From Vulcanimicrobium sp035943995 (GTDB taxonomy: Bacteria > Vulcanimicrobiota > Vulcanimicrobiia > Vulcanimicrobiales > Vulcanimicrobiaceae), in contig DASZBS010000028.1 in assembly GCA_035943995.1 (NCBI GenBank), forward strand, positions 1 to 64,000: a stretch of DNA of 64,000 bases, read 5' to 3'. Within the stretch, counting starts at the first letter, position 1, and every line of letters starts with the position of its first letter. A model generated the notes under the pieces. That model did not search any database. It had not been told where the DNA came from and saw nothing but the letters and a program-made list of their open reading frames with translations. Shown here piece after piece: positions 1 to 8,408 of this stretch. A program made the position numbers and the translations under genes.

Positions 1-588
1 CGTTTCGCCGGGTTCGACGAGGCTGACGCGCACCTGCTTCTTGGTCACTTCCTGGCGCAGCGCTTCGCTGAACGCGCCGACGGCGAACTTCGTCGCGTTG
101 TACGCGCCGGCGCCGGCGCGCGCGTTGCGCCCGGCGACCGAACTGACGTTGACGAGATCCGCGACGTTGCGTGGCCCGCCGGCGGCGGCCCGCAGCAGGT
201 GCGGTAACGCCGCGTGCGCGCAATACATCAACGCCGAGACGTTGAGATCGAGCATTCGCTTCCACTCGCCGACGTCGGCGTCCGGGATCGGGCCGAGCAG
301 CATGACGCCCGCGTTGTTCACCAGCGTGTCGAGCCGTCCGAAATGCGCCACGGTTTCCGCGACGACCGCGCGCGCACGGCGTTCGTCGGTCACGTCCGCT
401 TCGAGAACGAGCGCGTCCCCATCGCTCGCGCGGATGCGCTCCGCGAGCGCGTCGAGCCGGTCGCGCCGCCGCGCCACGATCGCGACGCGGGCGCCCTGCG
501 CGGCAAGCGCAAACGCTGTGGCTTCACCGATCCCCGAGCTCGCGCCGGTCACGAGCGCAACGGTACCTTCGAGCACTCTCGCCGCCAT
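1..588 (-). CDS. SDR-family NAD(P)-dependent oxidoreductase, C-terminus cut by window edge
   Basis: This is a short-chain dehydrogenase/reductase, a Rossmann-fold NAD(P)(H)-dependent oxidoreductase whose substrate cannot be told from sequence. The 196 visible residues contain the glycine-rich cofactor motif TGASSGIG (residues 14-21), the structural NNAG motif after RLDTLV, and the catalytic YNATK (Tyr163, Lys167). The ATG at 588 lies one base after the ftsY stop codon, so the two are probably co-transcribed. The reading frame is still open at base 1, so about 50 or more residues are missing. Confidence 0.9.
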   Translation of the reverse strand, partial: MAARVLEGTVALVTGASSGIGEATAFALAAQGARVAIVARRRDRLDALAERIRASDGDALVLEADVTDERRARAVVAETVAHFGRLDTLVNNAGVMLLGPIPDADVGEWKRMLDLNVSALMYCAHAALPHLLRAAAGGPRNVADLVNVSSVAGRNARAGAGAYNATKFAVGAFSEALRQEVTKKQVRVSLVEPGET

Positions 589-589
589 G

Positions 590-1510
590 CTACGCCGCCG
601 CGATCTCGAAGAGCGCTTTGGTGAACTGCGCCGGGTCGAACGGCGCGAGCGCGTCCTGTCCTTCGCCCAAACCGATGTACTTCACCGGCACCACGAGCTG
701 ATCGACGATCCCCACGAGTACGCCGCCTTTCGACGTCGAGTCCAGCTTGGTGACCACCACGCCCGTGAGCTGCGTCGCTTCGTTGAAGAGCTTCGCTTGC
801 GAGAGCGCGTTCTGCCCGGTCGTGCCGTCGACGACGAGCAGCGTCTCCGCGGGCGGCGCGCCCGTCTCCCGCTCGATGATGCGCCGCATCTTCTTCAGCT
901 CTTCCATCAGGTTCGTCTTCGTTTGCAAGCGCCCGGCGGTGTCGACCAGCACGACATCCACACCGCGCGACTTCGCAGCGGTCATCCCGTCGAACACCAC
1001 CGAAGACGGGTCCGAACCTTCCGCGCCTCGCACGTACTCGGCGCCGGCGCGCTTCGCCCACACTTCGAGCTGCTCCGCGGCCGCGGCGCGAAACGTGTCG
1101 GCCGCGACGACCATCACGCGCTTGCGCTGCGCGCGCAGCAGCGACGCGAGCTTGCCGATCGTCGTCGTCTTACCGCTGCCGTTCACGCCGACGACGAGGA
1201 TCACCGCGGGCTTTGCCGCGAGGTGAAGCTCCATATCCGGCAGCGTCAAAAAATTCTGCACGTCGCGGCGAAAGCGCTTGACGACCTCGTCGCTCGTCTG
1301 GTAGCGGTCCTGCTTGGCGACGCCGCGCAGCGCGTCGACGATCTTCGTCGTGGTCGGCACGCCGAAATCGGCCTTGATCAGAATCTCCTCGAGGTCGTCC
1401 CACAGCTCCTCGTCGACCGGCCGCCGGGCGAGCGCCATCGTCTCGAGCTCGCCCCCGAACGCTTCCCGCGTCCGCGCCAGCGCCGTCTTGATCTTCCCGA
1501 ACCAACTCAC
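590..1510 (-). CDS. ftsY: Signal recognition particle receptor FtsY
   Basis: FtsY is the SRP receptor GTPase that docks ribosome-SRP complexes at the inner membrane for co-translational insertion. The 306 residues are essentially the NG core. A helical N domain starts at residue 1 (MSWFGKIKTALART). The P-loop GVNGSGKTTT is at residues 108-117, followed by DTAGR and TKLD for guanine recognition. The long acidic A domain of E. coli FtsY is absent, as in many phyla, so membrane contact probably relies on the amphipathic N-terminal helix. The SDR gene follows after one base. The divergent aldo/keto reductase starts 57 bases away. Confidence 0.97.
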   Translation of the reverse strand: MSWFGKIKTALARTREAFGGELETMALARRPVDEELWDDLEEILIKADFGVPTTTKIVDALRGVAKQDRYQTSDEVVKRFRRDVQNFLTLPDMELHLAAKPAVILVVGVNGSGKTTTIGKLASLLRAQRKRVMVVAADTFRAAAAEQLEVWAKRAGAEYVRGAEGSDPSSVVFDGMTAAKSRGVDVVLVDTAGRLQTKTNLMEELKKMRRIIERETGAPPAETLLVVDGTTGQNALSQAKLFNEATQLTGVVVTKLDSTSKGGVLVGIVDQLVVPVKYIGLGEGQDALAPFDPAQFTKALFEIAAA

Positions 1511-1566
1511 GAAGCGCGTTCATTCGGCGGGCGAGCGAAGTCCCATCCGGCGGGTAGAAATCCCGC

Positions 1567-2487
1567 ATGATACCGCAGCGCGAGATCGCGCCGGCCGTCG
1601 CCGTCGCGGCGATCGGCTTCGGCGGCTACCACCTCGGGATGGTCAAAGAGGAGTCGGAAGCGATTCGGCTCCTGCACGCGGCCGTCGACGCAGGCATCAC
1701 CTTCCTCGACAACGCGTGGGAGTACAACGAGCACGTCAGCGAGGAACGGATGGGCAAAGCCCTCGCCGACGGCAACCGCCGCGATCAGGTGTTCCTGATG
1801 ACGAAAGTCTGCACGCACGGCCGCGGCGCCGACGTCGGCATGCAGCAGCTCGAAGAGTCGCTGCGCCGCCTTCGCACCGACCACCTCGATCTGTGGCAAG
1901 TTCACGAGTGCGTCTACGACGACGACCCCGCGCGCCACTACGCCAAAGGCGGCGTGCTCGAAGCGGTCGAGCGCGCGAAGCGCGACGGCAAGGTCCGCTT
2001 CGTCGGCTTTACAGGCCACAAGCACCCGGGCATCCACCGCGAGATGATCGAGCGCGGCTTTCCTTTCGACACCGTGCAGATGCCGCTGAACGTCCTCGAC
2101 CCGAGCTACCGCAGCTTCGAGAAGAACGTGCTCCTGCTGGCCCGCGAACGCGGCATCCACGCGATCGGCATGAAAGCCTTCGCGGAAGGCCGCATGCTCG
2201 AAGCGGGTCGCATCGACCCCGACGACGCGCTGCGCTACGCGATGTCGCTCCCTGGCGTCCTGACGACGGTAACGGGCATCGACTCGCAAGCAGTCCTCGA
2301 CCACCACGTGCGTATCGCGGACGGCTTCACCCCACTGGACGAAGTAGCACTGCAAGGCCTGCGCGACAAATACCGCCACCTCGCAACGGACGGCCACCTC
2401 GAACTCTTCAAATCAACGGCAAAAAACGACGCGGACGAAGGCCGCGCCCAACACGGCTTCCCGCCAATGTCGAAACTGGCGATGTAA
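1567..2487 (+). CDS. Aldo/keto reductase
   Basis: This 306-residue TIM-barrel oxidoreductase should reduce carbonyls using NADPH. The aldo/keto reductase tetrad is visible as Asp48 and Tyr53 in DNAWEYNEH, Lys80 in MTKVC and His113 in LWQVHE. The middle of the protein (FVGFTGHKHPGIHREM, then IGMKAFAEG) matches the family branch often annotated as predicted oxidoreductases of the aryl-alcohol dehydrogenase type. The substrate is unknown. It is divergent from ftsY and stands alone, with the RelA/SpoT gene converging 27 bases downstream. Confidence 0.93.
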   Translation: MIPQREIAPAVAVAAIGFGGYHLGMVKEESEAIRLLHAAVDAGITFLDNAWEYNEHVSEERMGKALADGNRRDQVFLMTKVCTHGRGADVGMQQLEESLRRLRTDHLDLWQVHECVYDDDPARHYAKGGVLEAVERAKRDGKVRFVGFTGHKHPGIHREMIERGFPFDTVQMPLNVLDPSYRSFEKNVLLLARERGIHAIGMKAFAEGRMLEAGRIDPDDALRYAMSLPGVLTTVTGIDSQAVLDHHVRIADGFTPLDEVALQGLRDKYRHLATDGHLELFKSTAKNDADEGRAQHGFPPMSKLAM

Positions 2488-2514
2488 CTTCGGGCAGCCG
2501 AATGGGCGGCCCGG

Positions 2515-3594
2515 TTAACGGGAATTGTGCGGCGCGCGAGGATCGAGATCGTGCCATGCATTCAAGACGTCTATATCGCTCTTTATCGTCTCCGAAATCT
2601 TCTCGAATGGAAGCTTGTTGATCGCCGCGAGAGCGGCGACAGCCTCAAAGTCCCTCGGCGCTCGCTCGGCATAGGAATCGTAGATTTTGCGGACTTCGTC
2701 GATCCTGCCGTCCGCAGCATTCTTCCGAAATTCACCGATTGTCTTGAAACCGCGTGAAGACAACAGCTTTAGTAGGCTATCGACCTCGTTCTGAGCAACG
2801 CCAATAGACCACTCACTGAGCACTAGCGGTAGGTTTTCCGCATTGAGCAACGCCCTGCTGTTCTTCGTGGTTGCGCGCTCCTGGGACTTCGACTGAATCT
2901 CGTGTAGCAGGTCAAAATGGTCGTCAATGGCCGCCAATTGACTCGCGATGATCCTAAACTGAGCTTTCACAGACAATGATGTTTGCTTATTCGGTTTGTA
3001 GCCTAATAGATGCTCGACTTCGCCCCAAGCGTCTTCGACCAACGTGCGGACCTGCAATTCAAACCAAGGCCGCTCGACGTGCGGCAACACCCCTTCCCTG
3101 AAGCGGACAATATAGTGTAGCGACAGGTAGCCGCTCTCTTTTTTCTTTAGCTCGAAACCGCTTAGCCTGAGCCGGGCATAGACATCGGGATTCAGATATG
3201 CCTTAGGCCCGTCAGTGGGTGAAACCTCAAGTAATGGGCATTGCCGAATTTCATGGTCGACGAGTGGAAGACTTGAGAGGAAATAAACCATCACACGACC
3301 ACCGAGGGTATCGCACATGCGCGTGACGCTACTCATCGCGAAGCCCTCTGGGTAGTCGTTCGGCTTTCGGAGGAGTTTGTCGGCGACGCTCTCGGGACGC
3401 TTGATTCGCGTGCGGCCTCGCTGAACTGGTGATGGCGAGGGCCGGCTGCTGGATTGGGCCTGAGACGCCCAGTGCTGGACATCTCTCCACTGCCTGAACA
3501 GCTTCTTAAGTTCGAGCTCATTTGGTTCGAGTACGGCCCCGATATAGGCCAGATACTCCTCAAAGAAGCGCTTCTTTACTGCCGGGTCGATCAC
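2515..3594 (-). CDS. RelA/SpoT-domain protein with C-terminal extension (alarmone synthetase or toxSAS-like)
   Basis: The N-terminal ~200 residues form a RelA/SpoT nucleotide pyrophosphokinase domain. Visible are the substrate-binding KRPESVADKL (Lys65-Leu74), Asp95 with Gly99-Arg100 in CDTLGGR, GYLSLH (155-160) and the catalytic-loop FELQVRT (Glu179, Gln181, Arg183) followed by W and EH. There is no HD hydrolase and no TGS/ACT region, so it is not a long Rel. A helical C-terminal extension of about 150 residues has no motif I recognise. At 359 residues it is longer than a plain small alarmone synthetase and could be a fused toxin-antitoxin enzyme. Coding GC is visibly lower than in neighbours and the upstream gap is AT-rich, suggesting transfer. 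Confidence 0.85.
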   Translation of the reverse strand: MIDPAVKKRFFEEYLAYIGAVLEPNELELKKLFRQWRDVQHWASQAQSSSRPSPSPVQRGRTRIKRPESVADKLLRKPNDYPEGFAMSSVTRMCDTLGGRVMVYFLSSLPLVDHEIRQCPLLEVSPTDGPKAYLNPDVYARLRLSGFELKKKESGYLSLHYIVRFREGVLPHVERPWFELQVRTLVEDAWGEVEHLLGYKPNKQTSLSVKAQFRIIASQLAAIDDHFDLLHEIQSKSQERATTKNSRALLNAENLPLVLSEWSIGVAQNEVDSLLKLLSSRGFKTIGEFRKNAADGRIDEVRKIYDSYAERAPRDFEAVAALAAINKLPFEKISETIKSDIDVLNAWHDLDPRAPHNSR

Positions 3595-3809
3595 AGGTGG
3601 TCTCCTACGGCACGGTCATCGCATTGGCTCGCCTTCACACAGGCGTTCCTTGAAACTGCATCTTGATAATTCAGGCTTACGAGGTCGAGCAGAAGCGAGC
3701 ATTATCGAAACTGCTCAATTCTGACGCAACGCCCACCCCAAACGATTTGGCGCATTATAGCCGATATCGACTGGCAAGGCAAGCAATATACTAATACGAC
3801 GAGTTTCGC

Positions 3810-3838
3810 TTGACATGACCTCATGTGATCTGTTATTT
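3810..3838 (+). promoter_or_regulatory. Candidate sigma-70 promoter for the GbsR/MarR-epimerase pair
   Basis: A perfect -35 TTGACA (3810-3815) is followed after 17 bases by TTATTT (3833-3838). Initiation about seven bases later would give a leader of under ten bases before the ATG at 3853. The -10 overlaps the palindrome at 3835-3854, so a bound repressor would block polymerase. Confidence 0.5.
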
Positions 3839-3854
3839 CTGTCCATACAGAAAT
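3835..3854. promoter_or_regulatory. Palindromic operator overlapping the regulator start codon
   Basis: A perfect 8-bp inverted repeat (ATTTCTGT, 4-base spacer, ACAGAAAT) spans the candidate -10 and the A and T of the regulator start codon. Its position and dyad symmetry fit an autoregulatory site for the dimeric GbsR/MarR-type protein encoded immediately downstream. This is inferred from position and symmetry only. Confidence 0.6.
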
Positions 3855-4398
3855 GTCAGCCAAACCAGCCATCTCCCCGGTCGCGCAGACGTTCATCCTG
3901 CACTGGGGCGAGCTCGGCGCGCGGTGGGGCATCAACCGCACCGTCGCGCAGATCCACGCGCTCCTCTACCTTTCGAGCGAGCCGCTTGACGCGGGCGCGA
4001 TCAGCGAGCGTCTCGCGATCGCCCGCTCGAACGCGAGCACGAGCCTGCGCGAGCTGCAAGGCTGGGGCGTCGTCCGCGTCGTGCACGTTCTGGGCGACCG
4101 CCGCGATCACTACGAAGCGGTCTCCGACGTGTGGGAGATGTTCACGACGCTAGCCGCTGCCCGCAAACGCCGCGAGATCGACCCGACCCTGGCGGTTCTC
4201 AAAAAATGCGCGGCTCAGCTCGCCGCCGACACGCACGCGGACCCCGTCGTCAAGGCGCGCATCACCGCGATGCTCGGCCTCTTCGAGACCCTCACCGCGC
4301 TCATCGACGAAATGCTGCGCCTGCCGACCGCCGCGATCCGCGGCATCGCCAAGCTGCGCGGCCGCCTAGCACCCCTCCTGAAAGGAGGACGGCGTTGA
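3853..4398 (+). CDS. GbsR/MarR-family winged-helix transcriptional regulator
   Basis: This 181-residue winged-helix DNA-binding protein resembles the GbsR branch of MarR regulators. It has an N-terminal helix (FILHWGELGARWGINRTVAQ), a helix-turn-helix over LYLSSEPLDAGAISERLAIARSNASTSL (written here as two joined parts, residues about 40-65), and a wing ending in RVVHVLGDRRDHYEA. The C-terminal third is probably the dimerisation coil. It is preceded by its own probable operator and overlaps the next gene by two bases, so it probably controls itself and the epimerase. Confidence 0.85.
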   Translation: MSAKPAISPVAQTFILHWGELGARWGINRTVAQIHALLYLSSEPLDAGAISERLAIARSNASTSLRELQGWGVVRVVHVLGDRRDHYEAVSDVWEMFTTLAAARKRREIDPTLAVLKKCAAQLAADTHADPVVKARITAMLGLFETLTALIDEMLRLPTAAIRGIAKLRGRLAPLLKGGRR

Positions 4399-5372
4399 AG
4401 ATCGTGCTCGCCGGCGGCACCGGGCAAGTCGGGACGATCCTCGCCCGCGCCTATCACGCGGCCGGCGACGACGTCGTCGTGCTGAGCCGAACACCGCACA
4501 CCGCGCCGTGGCGTACCGTCGCCTGGGACGCGAAAACACTCGGCCCGTGGACGCCGGAATTAGAAGACGCGGACGTCGTGATCGGCCTAGCCGGCCGCAG
4601 CGTGAACTGCCGTTACACACCGGCGAACCGCCGCGAGATCATGACATCGCGCGTCGACTCGACGCTCGCCATCGGTCAGGCGATCGCATGGTCGAAGCGC
4701 CCGCCAAGAACGTGGCTGCAGATGAGCACCGCGACGATCTACGCCCACCGCTACGACGCCCCCAACGACGAAGCGACGGGTATCATGGGCCGGAACGAAC
4801 CGGACGCCCCGTCCGCATGGAACTTCAGCATCGATGTCGCGCAAGCATGGGAACGTGCCGTCGACGAAGCCGCTACACCGCACACACGCAAAGTGAAGCT
4901 GCGCTCCAGCGTCGTGTTGAGCCCGGACCGCAGCGGCATCTTCGACACGCTGCTTACGCTGACACGCCGCGGCCTCGGCGGTCGAGCCGGCAACGGCCGC
5001 CAATACGTCTCGTGGATCCACGAAGCGGACTTCCTCCGCGCCGTAGACTGGATCATCGCGAACCAATCGCTGACGGACATCGTCAACGTCGCCTCCCCGA
5101 ACCCACTCCCGAACGACGCGTTCATGCGCGAGCTCCGAACGGCATCACACACAGCATTCGGATTGTCGTCACCAGAGTGGCTGATCACGATCGGCGCAGC
5201 ACTGATGCGCACCGAACCCGAGCTCGTCCTAAAAAGCCGCCGCGTCATCCCCGGAAAGCTTCTAGCGGACGGCTTCTCCTTCACATTCCCAACCTGGCCG
5301 CAAGCTGCCCTCGACCTCTGCGAACGATCGCGCCGCGCCACGATGCGCTACCGCCCAGCCGCCTCCCGATAG
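4395..5372 (+). CDS. TIGR01777-family NAD(P)-dependent epimerase/dehydratase
   Basis: This extended-SDR protein of about 325 residues belongs to the SulA/YfcH-like family whose physiological substrate is not established. It starts KIVLAGGTGQVG, a nucleotide-binding GGTGxxG motif, has the family segment VIGLAGRSVNCRYT near residue 65, and ends in the characteristic C-terminal domain (PEWLITIGAALMRTEPELVL, then SRRVIPGKL). I chose the TTG at 4395. A strong Shine-Dalgarno AAAGGAGG sits at 4381-4388, and the TTG overlaps the regulator's TGA, giving translational coupling. The last 25 bases overlap the convergent S10 peptidase gene. Confidence 0.85.
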   Translation: MKIVLAGGTGQVGTILARAYHAAGDDVVVLSRTPHTAPWRTVAWDAKTLGPWTPELEDADVVIGLAGRSVNCRYTPANRREIMTSRVDSTLAIGQAIAWSKRPPRTWLQMSTATIYAHRYDAPNDEATGIMGRNEPDAPSAWNFSIDVAQAWERAVDEAATPHTRKVKLRSSVVLSPDRSGIFDTLLTLTRRGLGGRAGNGRQYVSWIHEADFLRAVDWIIANQSLTDIVNVASPNPLPNDAFMRELRTASHTAFGLSSPEWLITIGAALMRTEPELVLKSRRVIPGKLLADGFSFTFPTWPQAALDLCERSRRATMRYRPAASR

Positions 5373-6877
5373 AACCGCACGAGATCCGCCTTGAACTGCA
5401 CGAGCGAATCGTGGTTCAGGTACACCTCGTGCCCGGAAGCATAATACGCGTAGTGCAGCCGTTTGCGCTGATCGGCATTGAGCCCCATGTGGTTCAGCAA
5501 ATACTCCGTCCCGTAGAACCCGGTCGCAAGATCGAAGTACCCGTTCGCCGAGAGCACGTGGAGCGACGGATTTTGCACGACAGCCGACTGAAGGTCCGCG
5601 ACGACGCTCGGGGCGCTGGAGTCCTCGCCGCGCTGGTACTTCCAGTCGCGGTTCACGCCGAGGTCGAGCACGTCGTAGGGCCGCTCGTCGCGGTAATGCA
5701 GCACGTCGTGCGCGTAGTGGTTGAACGCCGCCACGAACGCCGCCGACGTCATCGTGTCCGACGCGTCGTAGTCGGGGAACGCGCCGTTGCGGTCGATCTG
5801 TTCGCCCGTGTAGCGGCCGTCGAGCCGGCCGACGCTGCGGCCTTCGCTGCGTAGGAGCTCCTGCTCGAAGCGGTTGGGATCGATGCGCAGGTCCGCGGCA
5901 TCGATGTACTTCTCGTCGAGGCCGAGGTACGCGTGAAGCTTCGCGACGATGCCCGCGCGCGTCGCCGCGTCGAGCGAGTCGCCGCGCATGAGCGCCTGCG
6001 CGTACGGTCCGCCGGCGAACGCGCGCACGTCGGCCACAAAGCGCGCGAGATCCGGCGGGTTGCCGGCGGCTTTGTGGTGGTACCACGCGACGGCGGCTTC
6101 GGTGGGGAGGTAGCCGACGTAGGCGTAGTCTTCGCCCGGGCCTTGGCGGATCGGGAGAAAGTTGTAGTCGAGCGCGGACGACAGCAGCACGACGCCGTTG
6201 ACGGCCATGCCCGCGGTCTGCAGCAGGTTGACGACGTTCGCCGCGCGCGTCGTGCCGTACGATTCGCCGAACAGGAACTTGGGCGACTGCCAGCGCGCGT
6301 TGCGCGTGACCCAGCGCTGGACGAACTGCGAGAAGGCCTTGGCGTCCTCGTCGACGCCGTAGAAATCGGACGTCTTGCCGTGAGCGACGACGGTGCTCCA
6401 GCCGGTGCCGACTGCATCGACGAACACCAGATCGCTGGTGTCCAACAGCGACGACTCGTTTTCGAGCAGCGTCGGGCGCGGCCCCGGCTGCACCGCATTC
6501 TTCGGCACCTCGACGCGCACGGGGCCGAACGAGCCCATATGCAGCCAGATCGTCGACGAGCCCGGCCCGCCGTTCCAGAAGAACGTCACCGGCCGCGTGC
6601 GCGCGCTCGCGCCGTCGGCGGTGTAGGCGACGTAGAACATGCTCGCGGTCGGGTCGTTGTTCGCGTCCTTGAGCAACACGGAGCCGGCGCGCGCCGTGTA
6701 CGCGATGCGGCGCCCGCCGACCGCAAGCGTATGATGCGTAACGGCGTCCTTGACTCCCGGCACGGGATGGAACACCGGCGCGGGCGTCGCGACGGGTGCG
6801 GCTTGCGCGTTCGCGCGCAGCGGCGCGGCGGTGGCGAACGACGCGGCGAGGATCAGGGCGAGCAGCGAGCGGCGCAC
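5348..6877 (-). CDS. Secreted S10-family serine carboxypeptidase-like protein (copy 1)
   Basis: This 509-residue alpha/beta-hydrolase-fold peptidase has a signal peptide (hydrophobic core LLALILAASFATAA). Family S10 hallmarks are the oxyanion-loop FFWNGGPGSS (residues 99-108), the nucleophile elbow FGESYGT with Ser206, Asp449 in GYFDLATG and His483 in SGHEVYLN. It presumably acts in the periplasm or outside the cell, trimming C-terminal residues from peptides. It starts with GTG at 6877, one base after the stop of its paralogue, so both sit in one operon. Many bacterial S10 proteins are annotated only by homology. Confidence 0.9.
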   Translation of the reverse strand: MRRSLLALILAASFATAAPLRANAQAAPVATPAPVFHPVPGVKDAVTHHTLAVGGRRIAYTARAGSVLLKDANNDPTASMFYVAYTADGASARTRPVTFFWNGGPGSSTIWLHMGSFGPVRVEVPKNAVQPGPRPTLLENESSLLDTSDLVFVDAVGTGWSTVVAHGKTSDFYGVDEDAKAFSQFVQRWVTRNARWQSPKFLFGESYGTTRAANVVNLLQTAGMAVNGVVLLSSALDYNFLPIRQGPGEDYAYVGYLPTEAAVAWYHHKAAGNPPDLARFVADVRAFAGGPYAQALMRGDSLDAATRAGIVAKLHAYLGLDEKYIDAADLRIDPNRFEQELLRSEGRSVGRLDGRYTGEQIDRNGAFPDYDASDTMTSAAFVAAFNHYAHDVLHYRDERPYDVLDLGVNRDWKYQRGEDSSAPSVVADLQSAVVQNPSLHVLSANGYFDLATGFYGTEYLLNHMGLNADQRKRLHYAYYASGHEVYLNHDSLVQFKADLVRFYREAAGR

Positions 6878-6878
6878 G

Positions 6879-8381
6879 TCAGCGGCCCGCCGCTTCGCGA
6901 TAGAACCGCACGAGATCGGACTTGAACGCCCGGCGCGACTCGTCGTTGAGGTACACCAGGTGCCCCGACGGATAGAACCCGTACTCGACGTGAGGTCGCA
7001 GCGACGCGTCGAGCCCGAGGTGGTTCAGCGTGTACTCCGTGCCGAAGAACGGCGTCGCCAGATCGTAGTAGCCGTTGGCGGCGAACACGCGCAGGTAGGG
7101 GTTCTTCGTCATCGCGTTGCGCAGGTCGCGCGCGCTGTTGGGCGCGACGATCGAGCCGGTGCGGCGGAAGTTCCAGTGCGCGCCCACCACGCCGTAGTTC
7201 GTGCCCAGGTACGGGCGGTCGACGCGGTAGCCGAGATCGTCGCGCACGTAGCGGCTGAACGCGCCGACCATCGCGTCGGTCAGCAGGTCGTCGCTGGTGG
7301 GGTCGTACGACGTCGAATCCGCGGTGCGATCCCACTCCGGGCCTTGATAACGCCCGTCGAGCCGTCCGGTCGCGAGGCCGGCGTCGCCTTGCAGCGCGTG
7401 CTGGAAGCGGCTGGGATCGATGCGCAGGTTCGCGCGGTCGATGTACGTCGCGTCGAGGCCGGTGTACGCGTGCAGCTTCGCGACGATCGCGCGGCGCGTC
7501 GCCGCGTCGAGCGTATCGCCGCGCATCAGCGCGTCGGCATACGGTCCGAGCGCGAACGCGCGCACCTCGTCGATGAAACGCGCGAGATCCGGCGGGCTGC
7601 CGGCGACCTTATGGTGGTACCACGCGACGGCCGCTTCGGTCGGCAGGAAGCTGACGTAGCCGTAGTCCTCGCCGGGACCTTGGCCGTTGTCGAGCGCGTT
7701 GTAATCGATCACCGACGACAGCAGCACGACGCCGTTCACCGCCATGCCGTCGCGCTGCAGGCGGTCGACGACCGTCGCGGCGCGCATCGTGCCGTACGAC
7801 TCGCCGAACAAGAATTTCGGCGACGCCCAGCGGTCGTTCTCGGTGACCCAGGCGCGGATGAAGAGATCGAAGGCCTTCGCGTCCTCGTCGATGCCGAAGA
7901 ACGTCTTGGGCGTACCCTTGCCGGTGATCTGGCTGTAGCCGGTACCGACCGCGTCGATGAACACCAGATCGGTCGTGTCGATCAGCGAGTCGGGGTTCGG
8001 CGCGAGCGGCGTGCCGGGCGGCGGCGCGGTCGCGTTGGACGGGATCGCGACGCGCACCGGCGCGTACGACGACATGTGCAGCCACATGGTCGACGAGCCC
8101 GGACCGCCGTTCCACACGAACGTGACGGGGCGCGTGCGAGCGCTCTCACCGTCGGCCGTGTACGCGACGGAGAACACGCGCGCGATCTCGTCGTTGTTCG
8201 CGTCGTGCAGCGGCATCGTGCCGGCCCGCGCCGTATACGCGATCGCGCGCCCGCCCACCGTCACGGTATGGTGCGTGACGACCGGCGCGGGATCGGCCGC
8301 GGCCGCCGGCCGAGCGGATGCGAGCACCAGGCACGCGAGCAGCGGCGCGGCGACGAACGCCGCGATTCTCCGTATTTTCAC
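6879..8381 (-). CDS. Secreted S10-family serine carboxypeptidase-like protein (copy 2)
   Basis: This is a tandem paralogue of the downstream gene: 500 residues with the same architecture and many identical stretches. Both share FLFGESYGT, VAWYHHKAAG/VAGSPPDLARF, and the final LVRFYREAAGR. It has a signal peptide (AAPLLACLVLASARPAAAA). Catalytic residues are Ser195 in FGESYGT, an Asp in GYYDLATPF and His474 in SGHLVYLN; WNGGPGSS (90-97) forms the oxyanion region. The pair probably arose by local duplication and then diverged in specificity. It lies 27 bases downstream of the FlhB-tail gene on the same strand. Confidence 0.9.
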   Translation of the reverse strand: MKIRRIAAFVAAPLLACLVLASARPAAAADPAPVVTHHTVTVGGRAIAYTARAGTMPLHDANNDEIARVFSVAYTADGESARTRPVTFVWNGGPGSSTMWLHMSSYAPVRVAIPSNATAPPPGTPLAPNPDSLIDTTDLVFIDAVGTGYSQITGKGTPKTFFGIDEDAKAFDLFIRAWVTENDRWASPKFLFGESYGTMRAATVVDRLQRDGMAVNGVVLLSSVIDYNALDNGQGPGEDYGYVSFLPTEAAVAWYHHKVAGSPPDLARFIDEVRAFALGPYADALMRGDTLDAATRRAIVAKLHAYTGLDATYIDRANLRIDPSRFQHALQGDAGLATGRLDGRYQGPEWDRTADSTSYDPTSDDLLTDAMVGAFSRYVRDDLGYRVDRPYLGTNYGVVGAHWNFRRTGSIVAPNSARDLRNAMTKNPYLRVFAANGYYDLATPFFGTEYTLNHLGLDASLRPHVEYGFYPSGHLVYLNDESRRAFKSDLVRFYREAAGR

Positions 8382-8408
8382 GGAGGCCAGATTCGGTGCC
8401 GGCTCCGG

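Noticed and set aside
3732..3764. Sigma-28-like word GCCGATAT with an AAACG upstream element
   Set aside because: The -35 match is poor and the downstream genes have a better sigma-70 promoter and no motility role.
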